NCBI GenBank assembly: GCA_937942165.1
Contig: CALDFW010000088.1
Coordinates: 1 to 40,099 of the forward strand
Source of the DNA: an uncultured bacterium
GTDB lineage: Bacteria; Latescibacterota; UBA2968; UBA8231
Reading direction: 5' to 3'
Length of the DNA stretch: 40,099 nucleotides
Both the position numbers and the translations under genes were made by a program. Each line of letters starts with the position of its first letter. Positions within the stretch are counted from its first letter, which is position 1. Under the pieces are notes generated by a model. It saw only the letters and a program-made list of their open reading frames with translations, did not search any database and was not told where the DNA came from. This document shows, in pieces, positions 23,840-32,516 of this stretch.

Positions 23840-25015
23840 TCAGGGTTTGTTTGCGCTGTAGGGCGTTTTTATATAGCGCTTGGCGCGGTCGTGACTGTCG
23901 CTGTGCGCGGGCAGAGAGAGAACGCGGGCGTAGCGTTGCTTGGCTTCCGTCGGGTCGCCGCTTAGGTCGGCCAACATGCCGAGATAGAGGTTGGCTAGTG
24001 CACCATAGGCTAAGTCTCTCTCTCGGTCCGTATTTTTTAGCAGGGCATCAGCTGCGCGCAGGTGCGGCTTGGATTCGTCGAACCGGCGTTTAAAAAAGGC
24101 GTAGCGTCCAAGGTAGTATAGCGCTTCGATGCGCCCGTGCACGTGGTAGCCCGTATGCTCTTTCCGGCTGCGGTCGACGTAGCTCTGATAGAGCGCACAG
24201 CCCTCGCTCCAGCGCCCAACTTCGATCAGGTTGCGGGCGGCATAGCGATGAAAGAGTGCGTTGTCTGGGTACTGCGCGTAGAGCGATTGGAGATAGGGCA
24301 AGGCCGCGCGGTCGTCCCGCTCGAAGATGCGGTAAATCTGCGCTAGGAAGTAGGCGGCCTCCGCGCGCGCGTAGCGACCGTGCTCAGCCACTTCGCGCAG
24401 CTGGTCCAGGCCGCGGTGGCGATCTCCGTCTGGCAGGAAGGCCATCACGGGACGAATAATGGCGTGGCGCTGCGGCATGACGTCTGCAAAGTAGTTATAG
24501 ATACCCTGACCAAAGAGAATGTCTCTGTTGTGGGGTTCGAGTTGGCTGCTTTTTTCGAGCAGAGGGAGCGAGCGTAGACCGTCGCGCGCCGCCTGTAAAT
24601 ACTGTTCGCGATCTCCGCGCAGTCGTCCGCGAAACCCGATAGCGCCTCCCTTGAATAGGATGGCGTCAAAGTTGAGCGGATCCTCTGCAAGGGTTTGATC
24701 GCAGACCTCTACACAGCGGGCCAGCTGGGCGTAAAACGCTTCGTCGTGGCTGCGGTCATCGAGGTCGATGAGGACGCGCCACCAGGTGACCATAGCTCTG
24801 AAGAAATAGCCGAGCGGGTTGTCTGGCTCGGCTGATATAACCGCTGCAAAGTGCGCATCGGCCTCGTCAAAGCGGAGGTTGTAAATCAGGTCTATGCCGA
24901 GTTGAATGCGTTCGTCTTCGTCGCGCAGCGTATAGGCTGAATCGGCATTGGCCGGCAAAAGAGCGAGCAGTAGAATCAGCGCAGCGGAGTGTGAGACGAT
25001 TGATACGCGGTGCAT
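23840..25015 (-). CDS. Exported tetratricopeptide-repeat protein
   Basis: A 391-residue protein with a signal peptide (L-I-L-L-L-A-L-L-P-A-N-A, cleavage ~24) and no lipobox. Helical TPR hairpins run through most of the length: Y-N-L-R-F-D-E-A-D-A-H-F-A-A-V (46-60), N-P-L-G-Y-F-F-R-A-M-V, A-A-L-P-Y-L-Q-S-L-Y-A-Q-Y-P-D-N and G-R-Y-A-F-F-K-R-R-F-D-E-S. Such proteins act as periplasmic or cell-surface scaffolds, and no partner is indicated. A G-I-Y-N-Y-F-A-D-V-M-P segment in the middle is not TPR-like. Its stop is one base from the convergent ClC gene end, with no terminator between. The start shares a divergent 140-base gap with the flavin reductase gene. Confidence 0.78.
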   Translation of the reverse strand: MHRVSIVSHSAALILLLALLPANADSAYTLRDEDERIQLGIDLIYNLRFDEADAHFAAVISAEPDNPLGYFFRAMVTWWRVLIDLDDRSHDEAFYAQLARCVEVCDQTLAEDPLNFDAILFKGGAIGFRGRLRGDREQYLQAARDGLRSLPLLEKSSQLEPHNRDILFGQGIYNYFADVMPQRHAIIRPVMAFLPDGDRHRGLDQLREVAEHGRYARAEAAYFLAQIYRIFERDDRAALPYLQSLYAQYPDNALFHRYAARNLIEVGRWSEGCALYQSYVDRSRKEHTGYHVHGRIEALYYLGRYAFFKRRFDESKPHLRAADALLKNTDRERDLAYGALANLYLGMLADLSGDPTEAKQRYARVLSLPAHSDSHDRAKRYIKTPYSANKP

Positions 25016-25155
25016 GAGGTGTCTAATGGCGATCCGATCCTTGGACGTGTTTATGTGAGAGCACGCGATACCCTTTTAACTGTGCAATACAATGGGCGGC
25101 AAGGCGTTGAGTGCCCGCCGCATAGGACCTATAAAAATACTAAGTTGAGGCCGTT

Positions 25156-26532
25156 ATGAAAAAACACGGTGTGGTTGTTATTGGCGGGGGATCCGGTGGC
25201 TATGCCGCCGCGCGCACTGCGCACGAAGCGGGAGCGGACGTTGCGGTGGTGGACTGTGGACCGCTAGGAGGGTTGTGTATTCTGCGCGGCTGCATGCCGA
25301 GTAAGGCCATTCTGCGCAGTGCTGAAATAATGGAGCACATGCGGCGCGGTGCGGAATTTGGTTTGCTAAACTTGTTTCCCCAAGCTGATTTGGCGGCGAT
25401 TATGGAGCGCAAAGATCGGCTTATCAAGGAGTTTGCCGATTATCGCATCGAACAGCTGCGCGACGGCCGTTTTACGCTGTATGAAGAGCGTGCAGAGTTT
25501 GTAGCTCCAAACCAGATTCGCGTCGGTGATAGCATTGTTGAGGGGGAGTATTTCATTATTGCTACGGGATCGACCGTCCATCGCGCGTCGATACTGGGAT
25601 TGGACGAGGTCGGCTTTATCACGAGTGACGAAGCGCTCGAATTGCGCACCCAGCCCGCGTCGATGATCGTGCTGGGTGGCGGTCCGATCGCGTTGGAGTT
25701 AGCTCAGTTTTACCAGCGCATTGGAACGCAGGTACACCTCATTCAGCGAAGCGGTCACGTACTGTCGGCGGGCGACGAGGATTTGGCGCTTCCCCTGGAA
25801 GCGCGTCTGCGCGCTGAGGGTATGCACGTATACACCGACACGCAGCTGCATCGCTTTGAGGAGATAGATGGTAAGAAAGTGGCGCATTTCTCATACGCAG
25901 GCCAGGAGCACAGCGTCTCAGCCGACGAGGTGCTACAGGCGCTAGGACGCCGTCCCAATACCGATGGATTGAGTTTGGAACAGGCGGGCATTGAGACCGA
26001 GAGAGGACGCGTGGTCGTCGATGCGGAGATGCGCACCAGTCAGCCGCACGTTTTTGCCGTGGGAGACGTCAATGGCCTACACGAGATCGTGCACATAGCC
26101 ATTGAGCAGGGAGAAGTAGCGGCTTACAATGCGACTCATCCCGACCGTCCCGCGCAGCGGACGGATGATCGCTTGGCCGTGCAGGTTACCTTCACCGATC
26201 CACAGGTTGCCAGCGTAGGTCGGTCGGAAAAGGAGTGCGCAGAAAATAACATCCCCTATTTAGTGGCGTCTTATCCCTTTGACGATCACGGTAAATCGAT
26301 GTGTCTGGGCGAGACGCACGGTCACGTTAAACTGCTTTGCGCGCCGCACTCAGGCGAAATCATTGGTGCGCATATTGTAGGTCCCGAAGCGGGCGAGCTG
26401 ATTCACGAGCTTATTGCCGTTATGTATTTTCGCGGCACGGCCCGCGATCTGATGCAGATTCCGCACTACCATCCCACGCTTGCAGAGATTCTCACATACC
26501 CGGCAGAAGATATCGTGGAGCAGATGGAATAA
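25156..26532 (+). CDS. Pyridine nucleotide-disulfide oxidoreductase (dihydrolipoyl dehydrogenase/mercuric reductase-like)
   Basis: A 458-residue FAD enzyme of the class I disulfide reductase family. The FAD loop is V-I-G-G-G-S-G-G (8-15). The redox pair is C41/C46 in G-G-L-C-I-L-R-G-C-M-P-S-K, where most relatives have G-G-T-C-x-N-x-G-C. An NAD fold follows (V-L-G-G-G-P-I-A-L-E), then V-F-A-V-G-D-V and the C-terminal H439/E444 pair (H-Y-H-P-T-L-A-E). It could be a lipoamide dehydrogenase paralogue, a mercuric reductase-like protein lacking the extra Cys, or another thiol reductase. No lipoyl-complex genes are adjacent. GAGG lies about five bases before ATG 25156. A bidirectional terminator follows. 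Confidence 0.85.
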   Translation: MKKHGVVVIGGGSGGYAAARTAHEAGADVAVVDCGPLGGLCILRGCMPSKAILRSAEIMEHMRRGAEFGLLNLFPQADLAAIMERKDRLIKEFADYRIEQLRDGRFTLYEERAEFVAPNQIRVGDSIVEGEYFIIATGSTVHRASILGLDEVGFITSDEALELRTQPASMIVLGGGPIALELAQFYQRIGTQVHLIQRSGHVLSAGDEDLALPLEARLRAEGMHVYTDTQLHRFEEIDGKKVAHFSYAGQEHSVSADEVLQALGRRPNTDGLSLEQAGIETERGRVVVDAEMRTSQPHVFAVGDVNGLHEIVHIAIEQGEVAAYNATHPDRPAQRTDDRLAVQVTFTDPQVASVGRSEKECAENNIPYLVASYPFDDHGKSMCLGETHGHVKLLCAPHSGEIIGAHIVGPEAGELIHELIAVMYFRGTARDLMQIPHYHPTLAEILTYPAEDIVEQME

Positions 26533-26556
26533 GCATCTACAGATACGCAACAAAAC

Positions 26557-26596
26557 AAGAGAGCGCCCGAACCGCATAGGTTTGGGCGCTCTCTTT
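26557..26596 (+). terminator. Bidirectional terminator between the flavin reductase and inositol-phosphate synthase genes
   Basis: AAGAGAGCGCCC (26557-26568) pairs with GGGCGCTCTCTT (26584-26595). The inner bases extend the stem (one G-T pair) to a 5-base loop. The plus side ends TTTGTCTCTCT. Read from the other strand, the tail is TTGTTTTGTTG. Both convergent genes can end here. Confidence 0.87.
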
Positions 26597-26645
26597 GTCT
26601 CTCTACTGTGATCGCGCGTATTTATCGGTCGGTGAGCAGCCTATC

Positions 26646-27959
26646 TCAATCGTAATACTCTTGCCCCAGGTGGGTGATTAGGTCTTCGCCCATCATGAAG
26701 CGCAGCGTATTCTTCAACTTCATTAGCTGGATAAAGATATCGTGTTCGGGATACAGATCGGGTGCGGCCTGCGGGCTCTTAAAGTAAAACGAGAGCCACT
26801 CTTGAATACCGCCCCAACCGCAGCGCTGTGCCAGGTCCGTAAAGAGCACTAGGTCGAGAACGAGTGGGGCTGCCAGAATGCTGTCGCGGCACAGGAAATC
26901 CACCTTAATTTGCATCGGGTAGCCGAGCCAGCCAAAGATATCGATGTTGTCCCAGCCCTCTTTCTCGTCGCCGCGGGGCGGATAGTAGTTGATGCGCACT
27001 TTGTGATAGATATCGCCGTATAGCTCTTTGTGCAGCTCAGGTTGTAAGATGTACTCGAGCACGTCGAGTTTGCTTACCTCTTTGGTCTTAAACGAATAGG
27101 GGTCGTCGAGGACCTCGCCGTCGCGGTTGCCGAGAATATTGGTGGAGAACCAGCCTCGGACGCCGAGCATACGCGCTTTGAAACCGGGCGCTAGGATGGT
27201 CTTCATCAGCGTCTGACCCGTCTTGAAGTCTTTACCGCCAATGGGCACGCCCTGCTGTTTGGCCAATTGGATCATGGCGGGGATGTCAACCGTCAAGTTG
27301 GGCGCGCCGTTTAGAAACGGGACTCCTTCTTGGAGCGCTGCATAGGCGTAGATCATGCTCGGCGCAATTGAGGTGTGGTTTTCCTTGATTGCCTTTTCCA
27401 AGCTCTCAATATCATTGTGCACGGGGTTGGGCTCGAGGAAGATCTCCGTGCTGCCGCACCAGATCATTACGAGCCGATCGACGCCGTTGTCCTCTTTAAA
27501 GCGCTGAATGTCCTCGCGCACTTCCAGCACCATGCCCCATTTGTCTTTGCCCGATTTGATGTGCGATCCTTCCAGGCGGCGCACGTAGTCGCGATCAAAA
27601 ACGGCTTTCATTGGTTTGACCGTGCGCAGGCGTTCCTCGATGGCGTTGAGCGTGTCTTTTTCTAGGACGCCGGCGTGCGCGGCAGCCTCATACGCGTCGT
27701 CGGGGAATACGTCCCAGCCACCAAAAACGAGATCGTCGAGTCCGGCCAGAGGGACGAAATCCTTGATGAGCGGTGAGCGGCCTTCGGTGCGCTTGCCGAG
27801 GCGTATAGTGCCCATTTGGGAGAGCGAGCCGATGGGCTGGCCGAGGCCGGCTTTGATAGCTTCTACGCCGGCGATTACGGTGGTTGCTACGGCTCCCATA
27901 CCCGGCATGAGTATGCCGAGTTTGCCGTTGGCGGGCTTGATTGTGCTAGGTTGGTCCAT
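26646..27959 (-). CDS. ino1: Inositol-3-phosphate synthase
   Basis: A 437-residue NAD-dependent enzyme that cyclises glucose 6-phosphate to inositol 3-phosphate, the first step to inositol and inositol lipids or solutes. The NAD loop is M-P-G-M-G-A-V-A-T-T near 18-28. Family blocks include W-C-G-S-T-E-I, N-G-A-P-N-L-T-V-D-I-P, the catalytic K-D-F-K-T-G-Q-T-L-M-K-T, S-T-N-I-L-G-N-R-D-G and V-D-F-L-C-R-D-S-I-L-A-A-P-L-V-L-D. Length agrees with the bacterial form. AAGGAG precedes ATG 27959. The promoter candidate (TATAAT) is 70 bases upstream. No inositol monophosphatase gene is adjacent. The Gfo/Idh gene in the window could act on inositols, but this is only a guess. Confidence 0.95.
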   Translation of the reverse strand: MDQPSTIKPANGKLGILMPGMGAVATTVIAGVEAIKAGLGQPIGSLSQMGTIRLGKRTEGRSPLIKDFVPLAGLDDLVFGGWDVFPDDAYEAAAHAGVLEKDTLNAIEERLRTVKPMKAVFDRDYVRRLEGSHIKSGKDKWGMVLEVREDIQRFKEDNGVDRLVMIWCGSTEIFLEPNPVHNDIESLEKAIKENHTSIAPSMIYAYAALQEGVPFLNGAPNLTVDIPAMIQLAKQQGVPIGGKDFKTGQTLMKTILAPGFKARMLGVRGWFSTNILGNRDGEVLDDPYSFKTKEVSKLDVLEYILQPELHKELYGDIYHKVRINYYPPRGDEKEGWDNIDIFGWLGYPMQIKVDFLCRDSILAAPLVLDLVLFTDLAQRCGWGGIQEWLSFYFKSPQAAPDLYPEHDIFIQLMKLKNTLRFMMGEDLITHLGQEYYD

Positions 27960-28027
27960 TGTTAACTCCTTGGGTCAAAGATCGCTTTTTATAGAAAGAC
28001 GCATAGAATGATGTATTTGAAAAATGA

Positions 28028-28033
28028 ATTATA
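28028..28033 (-). promoter_or_regulatory. Candidate -10 box of the inositol-phosphate synthase promoter
   Basis: A perfect TATAAT on the minus strand sits in an AT-rich gap about 70 bases before the start codon. No good -35 hexamer is found at 16-18 bases, so an activator or another arrangement is possible. Confidence 0.4.
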
Positions 28034-28109
28034 GCTATAGTACCTATAAATTTATCTTATGGAAGAGCCGGTGAGTGCTCTCTGCGTAAAGCGCGCGAGG
28101 TAAAAATTC

Positions 28110-28604
28110 CTATTGAGGGTGGACTCCGAGCGTAAGTCGGAGATGTAGCGCGGCGCTGGGCACGTGCGCAATGTGATGACGGAGCGCGGCCAGGTCTACG
28201 CCCATATAGGTTTCGCTCTCCGTATGCAGCGTTAGATTGTCGAGCGATTTAACGCGCAGTTTCTTCGCTCCCCGCTCGTTGCCACTGCGGATCTTTATAT
28301 GCATCGCCGCTAGCTGAATGAGTCCCTGTAGAAAACGGGCCAATACGGTCGATCGCGATGTGGTTTTCCACAGGTCTTCCCAGGCTTCGTGCGCTTCCCA
28401 GTAGTAGCCGTGATTAAATAGATCGACGCCGTGTAAATAGGCACTGCACTCAGGCCACGTCTGCTCTGAGAGCGAGGGGCCTGCGTATTCGGAGGCGCCG
28501 TAGCTGTGTCCTTCGGGGTGGGTGCGCGGATGGGGCGTCTGGCCCGGTTGGTGGGCGTAGGGAGGAAAGGGTAGGTCTGGGGCGTATCGCTTGGGGGTGA
28601 TCAC
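28110..28604 (-). CDS. DUF309-domain protein
   Basis: A 164-residue protein with the DUF309 domain in its second half: F-N-H-G-Y-Y-W-E-A-H-E-A-W-E-D-L-W (63-79), then F-L-Q-G-L-I-Q-L-A-A-M-H-I-K and G-N-E-R-G-A-K-K-L. Conserved His and Glu residues in the HEAHE-type motif suggest a small helical metal- or ligand-binding protein, and its function is unknown. The first ~50 residues are Pro/His-rich and low in complexity. The GTG start at 28604 overlaps the TGA of the Dus gene (GTGA), so translation is coupled. The gap to the inositol-phosphate synthase gene (27960-28109) is AT-rich and carries that gene's promoter. Confidence 0.85.
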   Translation of the reverse strand: MITPKRYAPDLPFPPYAHQPGQTPHPRTHPEGHSYGASEYAGPSLSEQTWPECSAYLHGVDLFNHGYYWEAHEAWEDLWKTTSRSTVLARFLQGLIQLAAMHIKIRSGNERGAKKLRVKSLDNLTLHTESETYMGVDLAALRHHIAHVPSAALHLRLTLGVHPQ

Positions 28605-29590
28605 GCCGCGATGCGCTCAGACTCACGCAGTTCCAGCAGGCGATCCATGAGGGGGTTGAGCTCCTTGTATGCATTCAGCTCGGCGCGCAGCTGTGAAGCG
28701 CCGCGCAGTCCGCGAAAGTAGCCGCTGTAGTGCCGGCGCATGCCCAGCAGCGCATAGCGCTCAGCGTCGTGTTCCATGCAGAGCTGGAGATGGTGAATGC
28801 ACAGGTCGGCCCGCTCTTTGAGCGTGGGTTCGGGGAGCAGTTGGCCCGTTTCGAGAAAGTGGCGCGCGTCGCGAAAAATCCACGGGTGGCTGATGGCGCC
28901 TCGGCCGATCATCACGCCGTCACATCCCGTCGTATCAAAAGCGTCTCTGACGTTTTGCGGTGTGACGACGTCGCCGTTGAGTACTACCGGCATGGAGACG
29001 GCTTCTTTTACGCGGGCAATCCACGAATAATCGACAGCGCCCTTATGGCCCTGCGAGCGAGTTCGGCAGTGAAGGCTCAGTGCGCGCACGCCGAGGTCTT
29101 CTAACATGCGCGCCACGTCGACAATTTGGATGCTGTCCCCGTCCCAGCCGAGACGAGTTTTGACCGTGACCGGAAGGTGCGTGGCCGAGATGACGCGGCG
29201 GACTACTTCTTTCATCTGCGGCAGATCGCGGAGCAGCCCCGCGCCCGCGCCGCGCAGGGCTACGTTGCTGACCCAGCAGCCACAGTTGATATCGATTAGA
29301 TCGGGATTTTGCTCCGTGGCGATTTCGGCGGCGCGCTCCATCGATAGCGAAGTCGCTCCGTAGAGCTGTATGCCTAGCGGACGCTCCTCTTCGAGAAAGC
29401 GGAGCTTGCGAAACGTGCGGCGCGGTCCATCTGCATCCTCGCGCAGCAGGCCTTCTGCGTTGACGAATTCGGTGTAGACGATATCGGCACCTAGCTCTCT
29501 GCAAATAAGGCGGAAGGGCAGCTCGGTTACGTCTTCCATAGGAGCCAGGAGCAGGCCGTGTGCAGCGCGTATATCGGCAATCTGTAACAT
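28601..29590 (-). CDS. tRNA-dihydrouridine synthase family protein with a GCW active-site variant
   Basis: A 329-residue FMN enzyme that reduces uridine in tRNA D-loops. The barrel begins L-L-L-A-P-M-E-D-V-T (13-22), G-I-Q-L-Y-G follows, and the catalytic Cys105 lies in D-I-N-C-G-C-W-V-S-N-V. Most Dus proteins read G-C-P. Here the Pro is Trp, and the downstream R-G-A-G-A-G-L-L takes the place of K-G-A-G-S-A-L. V-K-T-R-L-G-W-D, L-H-C-R-T-R-S-Q and the G-D-V ... M-I-G-R-G-A phosphate loop are normal. DusB is the nearest type. ATG 29590 is used. It heads a two-gene overlap with DUF309. The 191-base gap upstream (29591-29781) shows no supported gene. Confidence 0.88.
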   Translation of the reverse strand: MLQIADIRAAHGLLLAPMEDVTELPFRLICRELGADIVYTEFVNAEGLLREDADGPRRTFRKLRFLEEERPLGIQLYGATSLSMERAAEIATEQNPDLIDINCGCWVSNVALRGAGAGLLRDLPQMKEVVRRVISATHLPVTVKTRLGWDGDSIQIVDVARMLEDLGVRALSLHCRTRSQGHKGAVDYSWIARVKEAVSMPVVLNGDVVTPQNVRDAFDTTGCDGVMIGRGAISHPWIFRDARHFLETGQLLPEPTLKERADLCIHHLQLCMEHDAERYALLGMRRHYSGYFRGLRGASQLRAELNAYKELNPLMDRLLELRESERIAA

Positions 29591-29781
29591 AAACAGTCGT
29601 GTCGGGTTTCCGCAGCGTAAGAGTGTGTCTTTTAATAATAGGACATGTCGCCTATTCTACAATCCCGAGTATAGCGAAACTTATTCCTCATTTTGGGCAT
29701 GCCACGTGGTCCAAAGTGAGCGGTCTGCGGTGATCTTTGAGCGGGCCAACTCCGATTCTCTTTGGGTGTGGCTCGGCTGGA

Positions 29782-30090
29782 TTACCGAATCGTCGAGTAG
29801 GGTAATGACTTCATGATGCGCACTTCGCGCCGGCGGATGGTCGGGCGCAGTGTATCCACTATTTTCGCCCATTCGGGGCTGCTGTAATAGGCTTCGATTG
29901 CTTTGTCACGCGCTTTTTTATTGGCAAAAGAGCGAAGCCAAATAAACTCATCATCGCGGTCTGGATTTTCCCAGGCGGCGACAAAGGTCACGCCGTATTG
30001 GGCCATGAAGCGCTTCGCTTTTTTAAATTCGCGAAGAAAAACGCCTTTTTGCCCTTCGTGAAAGCGATATATGCGCAGTTCGTAGATCAT
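29782..30090 (-). CDS. NIPSNAP-family small protein
   Basis: A 102-residue protein with the NIPSNAP ferredoxin-like pattern: M-I-Y-E-L-R-I-Y-R-F at the start, G-V-T-F-V-A-A-W-E-N-P, D-E-F-I-W-L-R-S-F-A and a closing P-T-I-R-R-R-E-V-R-I-M. Family members form dimeric alpha/beta barrels, and bacterial functions are mostly unknown. ATG 30090 is preferred over a frame running back to 30132, because CAGGAGAG lies just upstream and M-I-Y-E-L-R is the family N-terminus. It overlaps the cyclo-ligase stop by four bases (ATGA). Confidence 0.88.
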   Translation of the reverse strand: MIYELRIYRFHEGQKGVFLREFKKAKRFMAQYGVTFVAAWENPDRDDEFIWLRSFANKKARDKAIEAYYSSPEWAKIVDTLRPTIRRREVRIMKSLPYSTIR

Positions 30091-30716
30091 GGTGTCTCTC
30101 CTGTGTAAATGGACTTTTCGGTGATAATCCAATGCATGCCTTCGTCATGTGGATCGGCGGGAAGGTCATCGCAGAGCTGGCTCTCAAAGCACAGGCCCAC
30201 GCGTCGTGCCCGCAGGTGCGACAGCAGGCGATCGTAATAGCCGGCTCCGTAGCCAATGCGCTGACCGCGAAGGTCAAAGGCGATTCCTGGAACCACAGTT
30301 AGATCTATGCGCTGCCAGTCGTCTAGCCAGCGCGCCGTGCGTAGAGCGGGTTGGGGGATGTTCCAGTGTGCGTCGTTCAGTTCGTCGATATGCTCAATGC
30401 GCGCGCAGGCCATTGCGTGTTGGCCTACCTCTATGCGAGGACGTGGAATCAAAGCGTGAGATCCCAATGCGGGGACAACGATCTCTTTGCCCGCTTTGAG
30501 CGCATACTCGAGCAGGGGCCGCGTATCTAGCTCATTGTCTTTGCCCGTCGCGTAGACGTGGATACAGTGGGCTCGTTGAAACGAGGAATGTGCACACAGG
30601 ATCTGGGCGGCCAAGCGGCTGTATGCCTCGACGTCGCGGCGGCCTAGGGACCTGCGCTGTTTCAGGTAGTGCCGACGAATGTTCGCTTTACTCTGGGGAT
30701 GTTCTACGCCGTTCAT
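30087..30716 (-). CDS. 5-formyltetrahydrofolate cyclo-ligase
   Basis: A 209-residue enzyme converting 5-formyl-THF to 5,10-methenyl-THF with ATP. The N-terminal K-A-N-I-R-R-H-Y-L-K-Q-R-R is the usual Lys/Arg-rich ATP-phosphate segment. The C-terminal signature V-P-G-I-A-F-D-L-R-G-Q-R-I-G-Y-G-A-G-Y-Y-D-R is complete. ATG 30716 gives a normal length. A frame open to 30788 would add 24 residues without homology. No ribosome site is evident. NIPSNAP follows by overlap. It diverges from uppS over a 143-base gap containing no clear promoter hexamers. Confidence 0.9.
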   Translation of the reverse strand: MNGVEHPQSKANIRRHYLKQRRSLGRRDVEAYSRLAAQILCAHSSFQRAHCIHVYATGKDNELDTRPLLEYALKAGKEIVVPALGSHALIPRPRIEVGQHAMACARIEHIDELNDAHWNIPQPALRTARWLDDWQRIDLTVVPGIAFDLRGQRIGYGAGYYDRLLSHLRARRVGLCFESQLCDDLPADPHDEGMHWIITEKSIYTGETP

Positions 30717-30859
30717 GGCGCCATAATAGGCCGCTCCACAGGTCGTGTCAAGCACCTGTATTTCTTGACGTATTATAGGCCAAACCATAGATTCAAGTTG
30801 TTAAAAAAATGTGACTTAAATAGTGCGCGGTCGGTGCCTGACGCGTTGGAAAATCAGGA

Positions 30860-31657
30860 ATGGATTCACTCGAGGCCTCGCCGCAAGAGTACGCTCCGGT
30901 AGCCGCCCTAGACCCGGAAGAAGATCGGCACATTCGCCAGCAGCTTAAAGAGCAGGGCGGGCTGCCGCGCCATATCGCCGTTATAATGGACGGCGATCGG
31001 AGATGGGCGGTCGAGCGCAATTTACCCAAGACAGAAGGACATCGCTACGGTCGTGAGTCCGTGCGCGATATTGTGCGCGCCTGTGGGCAGCTCGGCATTG
31101 ACGTCCTCACGCTCTACACGTTCTCGACGGAAAATTGGTCGCGTTCCAAAGACGAAGTGCGGACGCTTATGCAGTGGCTGCGCGAAAGTTTGCGCGATGA
31201 GGTGTCGGAACTGCACCAGAACAACGTGCGTCTCAACGCCATTGGGCGCACAGATGGGCTGCCTGCTCCCGTGCGGATGGCGCTTAAAAACGCGCTGGCC
31301 AAGACCAAAGACAACACGGGCTTGTTGCTGAATCTGGCGCTGAACTATGGCGGACGCAGCGAATTGGTCGACGCCTTCCGCCATTTGGCTACGCAGGTCC
31401 GAGAGGGCCACCTAGATCCGGACGAAATAGACGAGGCGCAGATTAATCAAGCCCTCTACACGTCCGGCATGCCCGATCCCGACCTGCTGATTCGCACGAG
31501 CGGTGAAATGCGCCTGAGTAACTTTCTGCCTTGGCAGATGGTGTACACGGAGATCTGCTTTGTGTCTGAGGTCCACTGGCCCGATTTCCGTCGCCAGCAT
31601 CTCTATGAGGCCGTCGCTGCATACCAGCGTCGACAGAGGCGTTTTGGCGGAGCCTAG
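30860..31657 (+). CDS. uppS: Isoprenyl (undecaprenyl) diphosphate synthase
   Basis: A 265-residue cis-prenyltransferase that makes the lipid carrier for cell-wall and glycan assembly. Present are H-I-A-V-I-M-D-G-D-R-R-W-A (38-50) with catalytic D44, T-L-Y-T-F-S-T-E-N-W-S-R, L-N-Y-G-G-R-S-E and the diphosphate-binding R-T-S-G-E-M-R-L-S-N-F-L-P-W-Q. In the first motif the usual Asn after D-G is Asp46 and the next Gly is Arg47. DGN-R-R is common in relatives, but the N-to-D change is less so. The first ~36 residues are a polar extension. The ATG has no clear spaced ribosome site. cdsA overlaps its end. Confidence 0.94.
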   Translation: MDSLEASPQEYAPVAALDPEEDRHIRQQLKEQGGLPRHIAVIMDGDRRWAVERNLPKTEGHRYGRESVRDIVRACGQLGIDVLTLYTFSTENWSRSKDEVRTLMQWLRESLRDEVSELHQNNVRLNAIGRTDGLPAPVRMALKNALAKTKDNTGLLLNLALNYGGRSELVDAFRHLATQVREGHLDPDEIDEAQINQALYTSGMPDPDLLIRTSGEMRLSNFLPWQMVYTEICFVSEVHWPDFRRQHLYEAVAAYQRRQRRFGGA

Positions 31658-32510
31658 TCGCGCTGGTTCCGCTGCCGAATCCGGCGCGGGGCGTTCGAAT
31701 CTGACCCAGCGCGTTCTGTCTGCTATCGTCTTTGTGCCCGGCGTACTGGCTCTGGCCGTCAGCGGCCGCTGGACTCTGTTAACGCTCGTTCTCTGCATAG
31801 CTGTGCGCAGCGCATGGGAGTGGTGTTACCTCAGCGCCCAGGTGGGATATCGTCCCAGCACGTGGCTGGCGTTGGTGCTGGCGGCCGGGACCGTGGGCGT
31901 GAGCGCTGCCGCCTCCGATTCTGGCATGGTCGTCTACCTGTCTTTTGTGGCAACGATCTTTTTTGCCGAGGCGCTGCTTCGAGGCACCGAACGCTATACC
32001 GCCAACGCTCTCTTAGGGCTTGGTGCGGTTTTATACGCCGGGCTATTGGGTAGCGCGCCGCTGTCGCTTGTTCGGGTGCTCGGCGGTCAGAGCGACGCCT
32101 ATTTGCTTGTCGGCGTGCTCTTCGTGTCGATATGGTTGACGGATGCGTTGGCCTACTTTAGCGGTCGGCAGTGGGGCCAAAAGAAGCTGGCACCCACAAT
32201 CAGTCCCAAAAAAACGGTGGTCGGTTTCTTGGGTGGGCTAGTTGGCGCTATGCTGCCGCTTCTGCTGAGTCCTTGGTTAGAAGTGATGGCAACGATTGAG
32301 TTGGCGGGCCTGTTTATGTTGGTTGGGGTGGGAGGACAGGTGGGAGATTTGGTTGAATCGGCGATCAAACGCGATATGGGAAACGCCAAAGATGCGCCGG
32401 CGTTGATACCGGGCCACGGTGGCATGTTAGATCGCTTTGACTCGTATTTCTTTGCCTTTCCGCTGGCCTATGTATATGCGGAATTGCTCATTGTTTTTCG
32501 CGCTCTGTAG
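31644..32510 (+). CDS. cdsA: Phosphatidate cytidylyltransferase (CDP-diglyceride synthase)
   Basis: A multi-pass membrane protein, 288 residues from the proposed start, that makes CDP-diacylglycerol for phospholipid synthesis. It has about eight hydrophobic segments and the C-terminal CdsA signature: S-I-W-L-T-D-A-L-A-Y-F-S-G-R, S-P-K-K-T-V-V-G-F-L-G-G, then D-L-V-E-S-A-I-K-R-D, P-G-H-G-G-M-L-D-R-F-D-S. TTG 31644 with AGAGG at 31635-31639 is preferred, giving ~20 residues before T-Q-R-V-L-S-A-I. The frame is open back to 31560, with an ATG at 31605 as the alternative. It overlaps uppS by 14 bases and rseP follows after six. Confidence 0.92.
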   Translation: MAEPSRAGSAAESGAGRSNLTQRVLSAIVFVPGVLALAVSGRWTLLTLVLCIAVRSAWEWCYLSAQVGYRPSTWLALVLAAGTVGVSAAASDSGMVVYLSFVATIFFAEALLRGTERYTANALLGLGAVLYAGLLGSAPLSLVRVLGGQSDAYLLVGVLFVSIWLTDALAYFSGRQWGQKKLAPTISPKKTVVGFLGGLVGAMLPLLLSPWLEVMATIELAGLFMLVGVGGQVGDLVESAIKRDMGNAKDAPALIPGHGGMLDRFDSYFFAFPLAYVYAELLIVFRAL

Positions 32511-32516
32511 AAAGCT

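Noticed and set aside
29625-29816. Small plus-strand frame in the gap between Dus and NIPSNAP
   Set aside because: It has no ribosome site, runs into the end of the NIPSNAP gene on the other strand, and has no recognisable motif.
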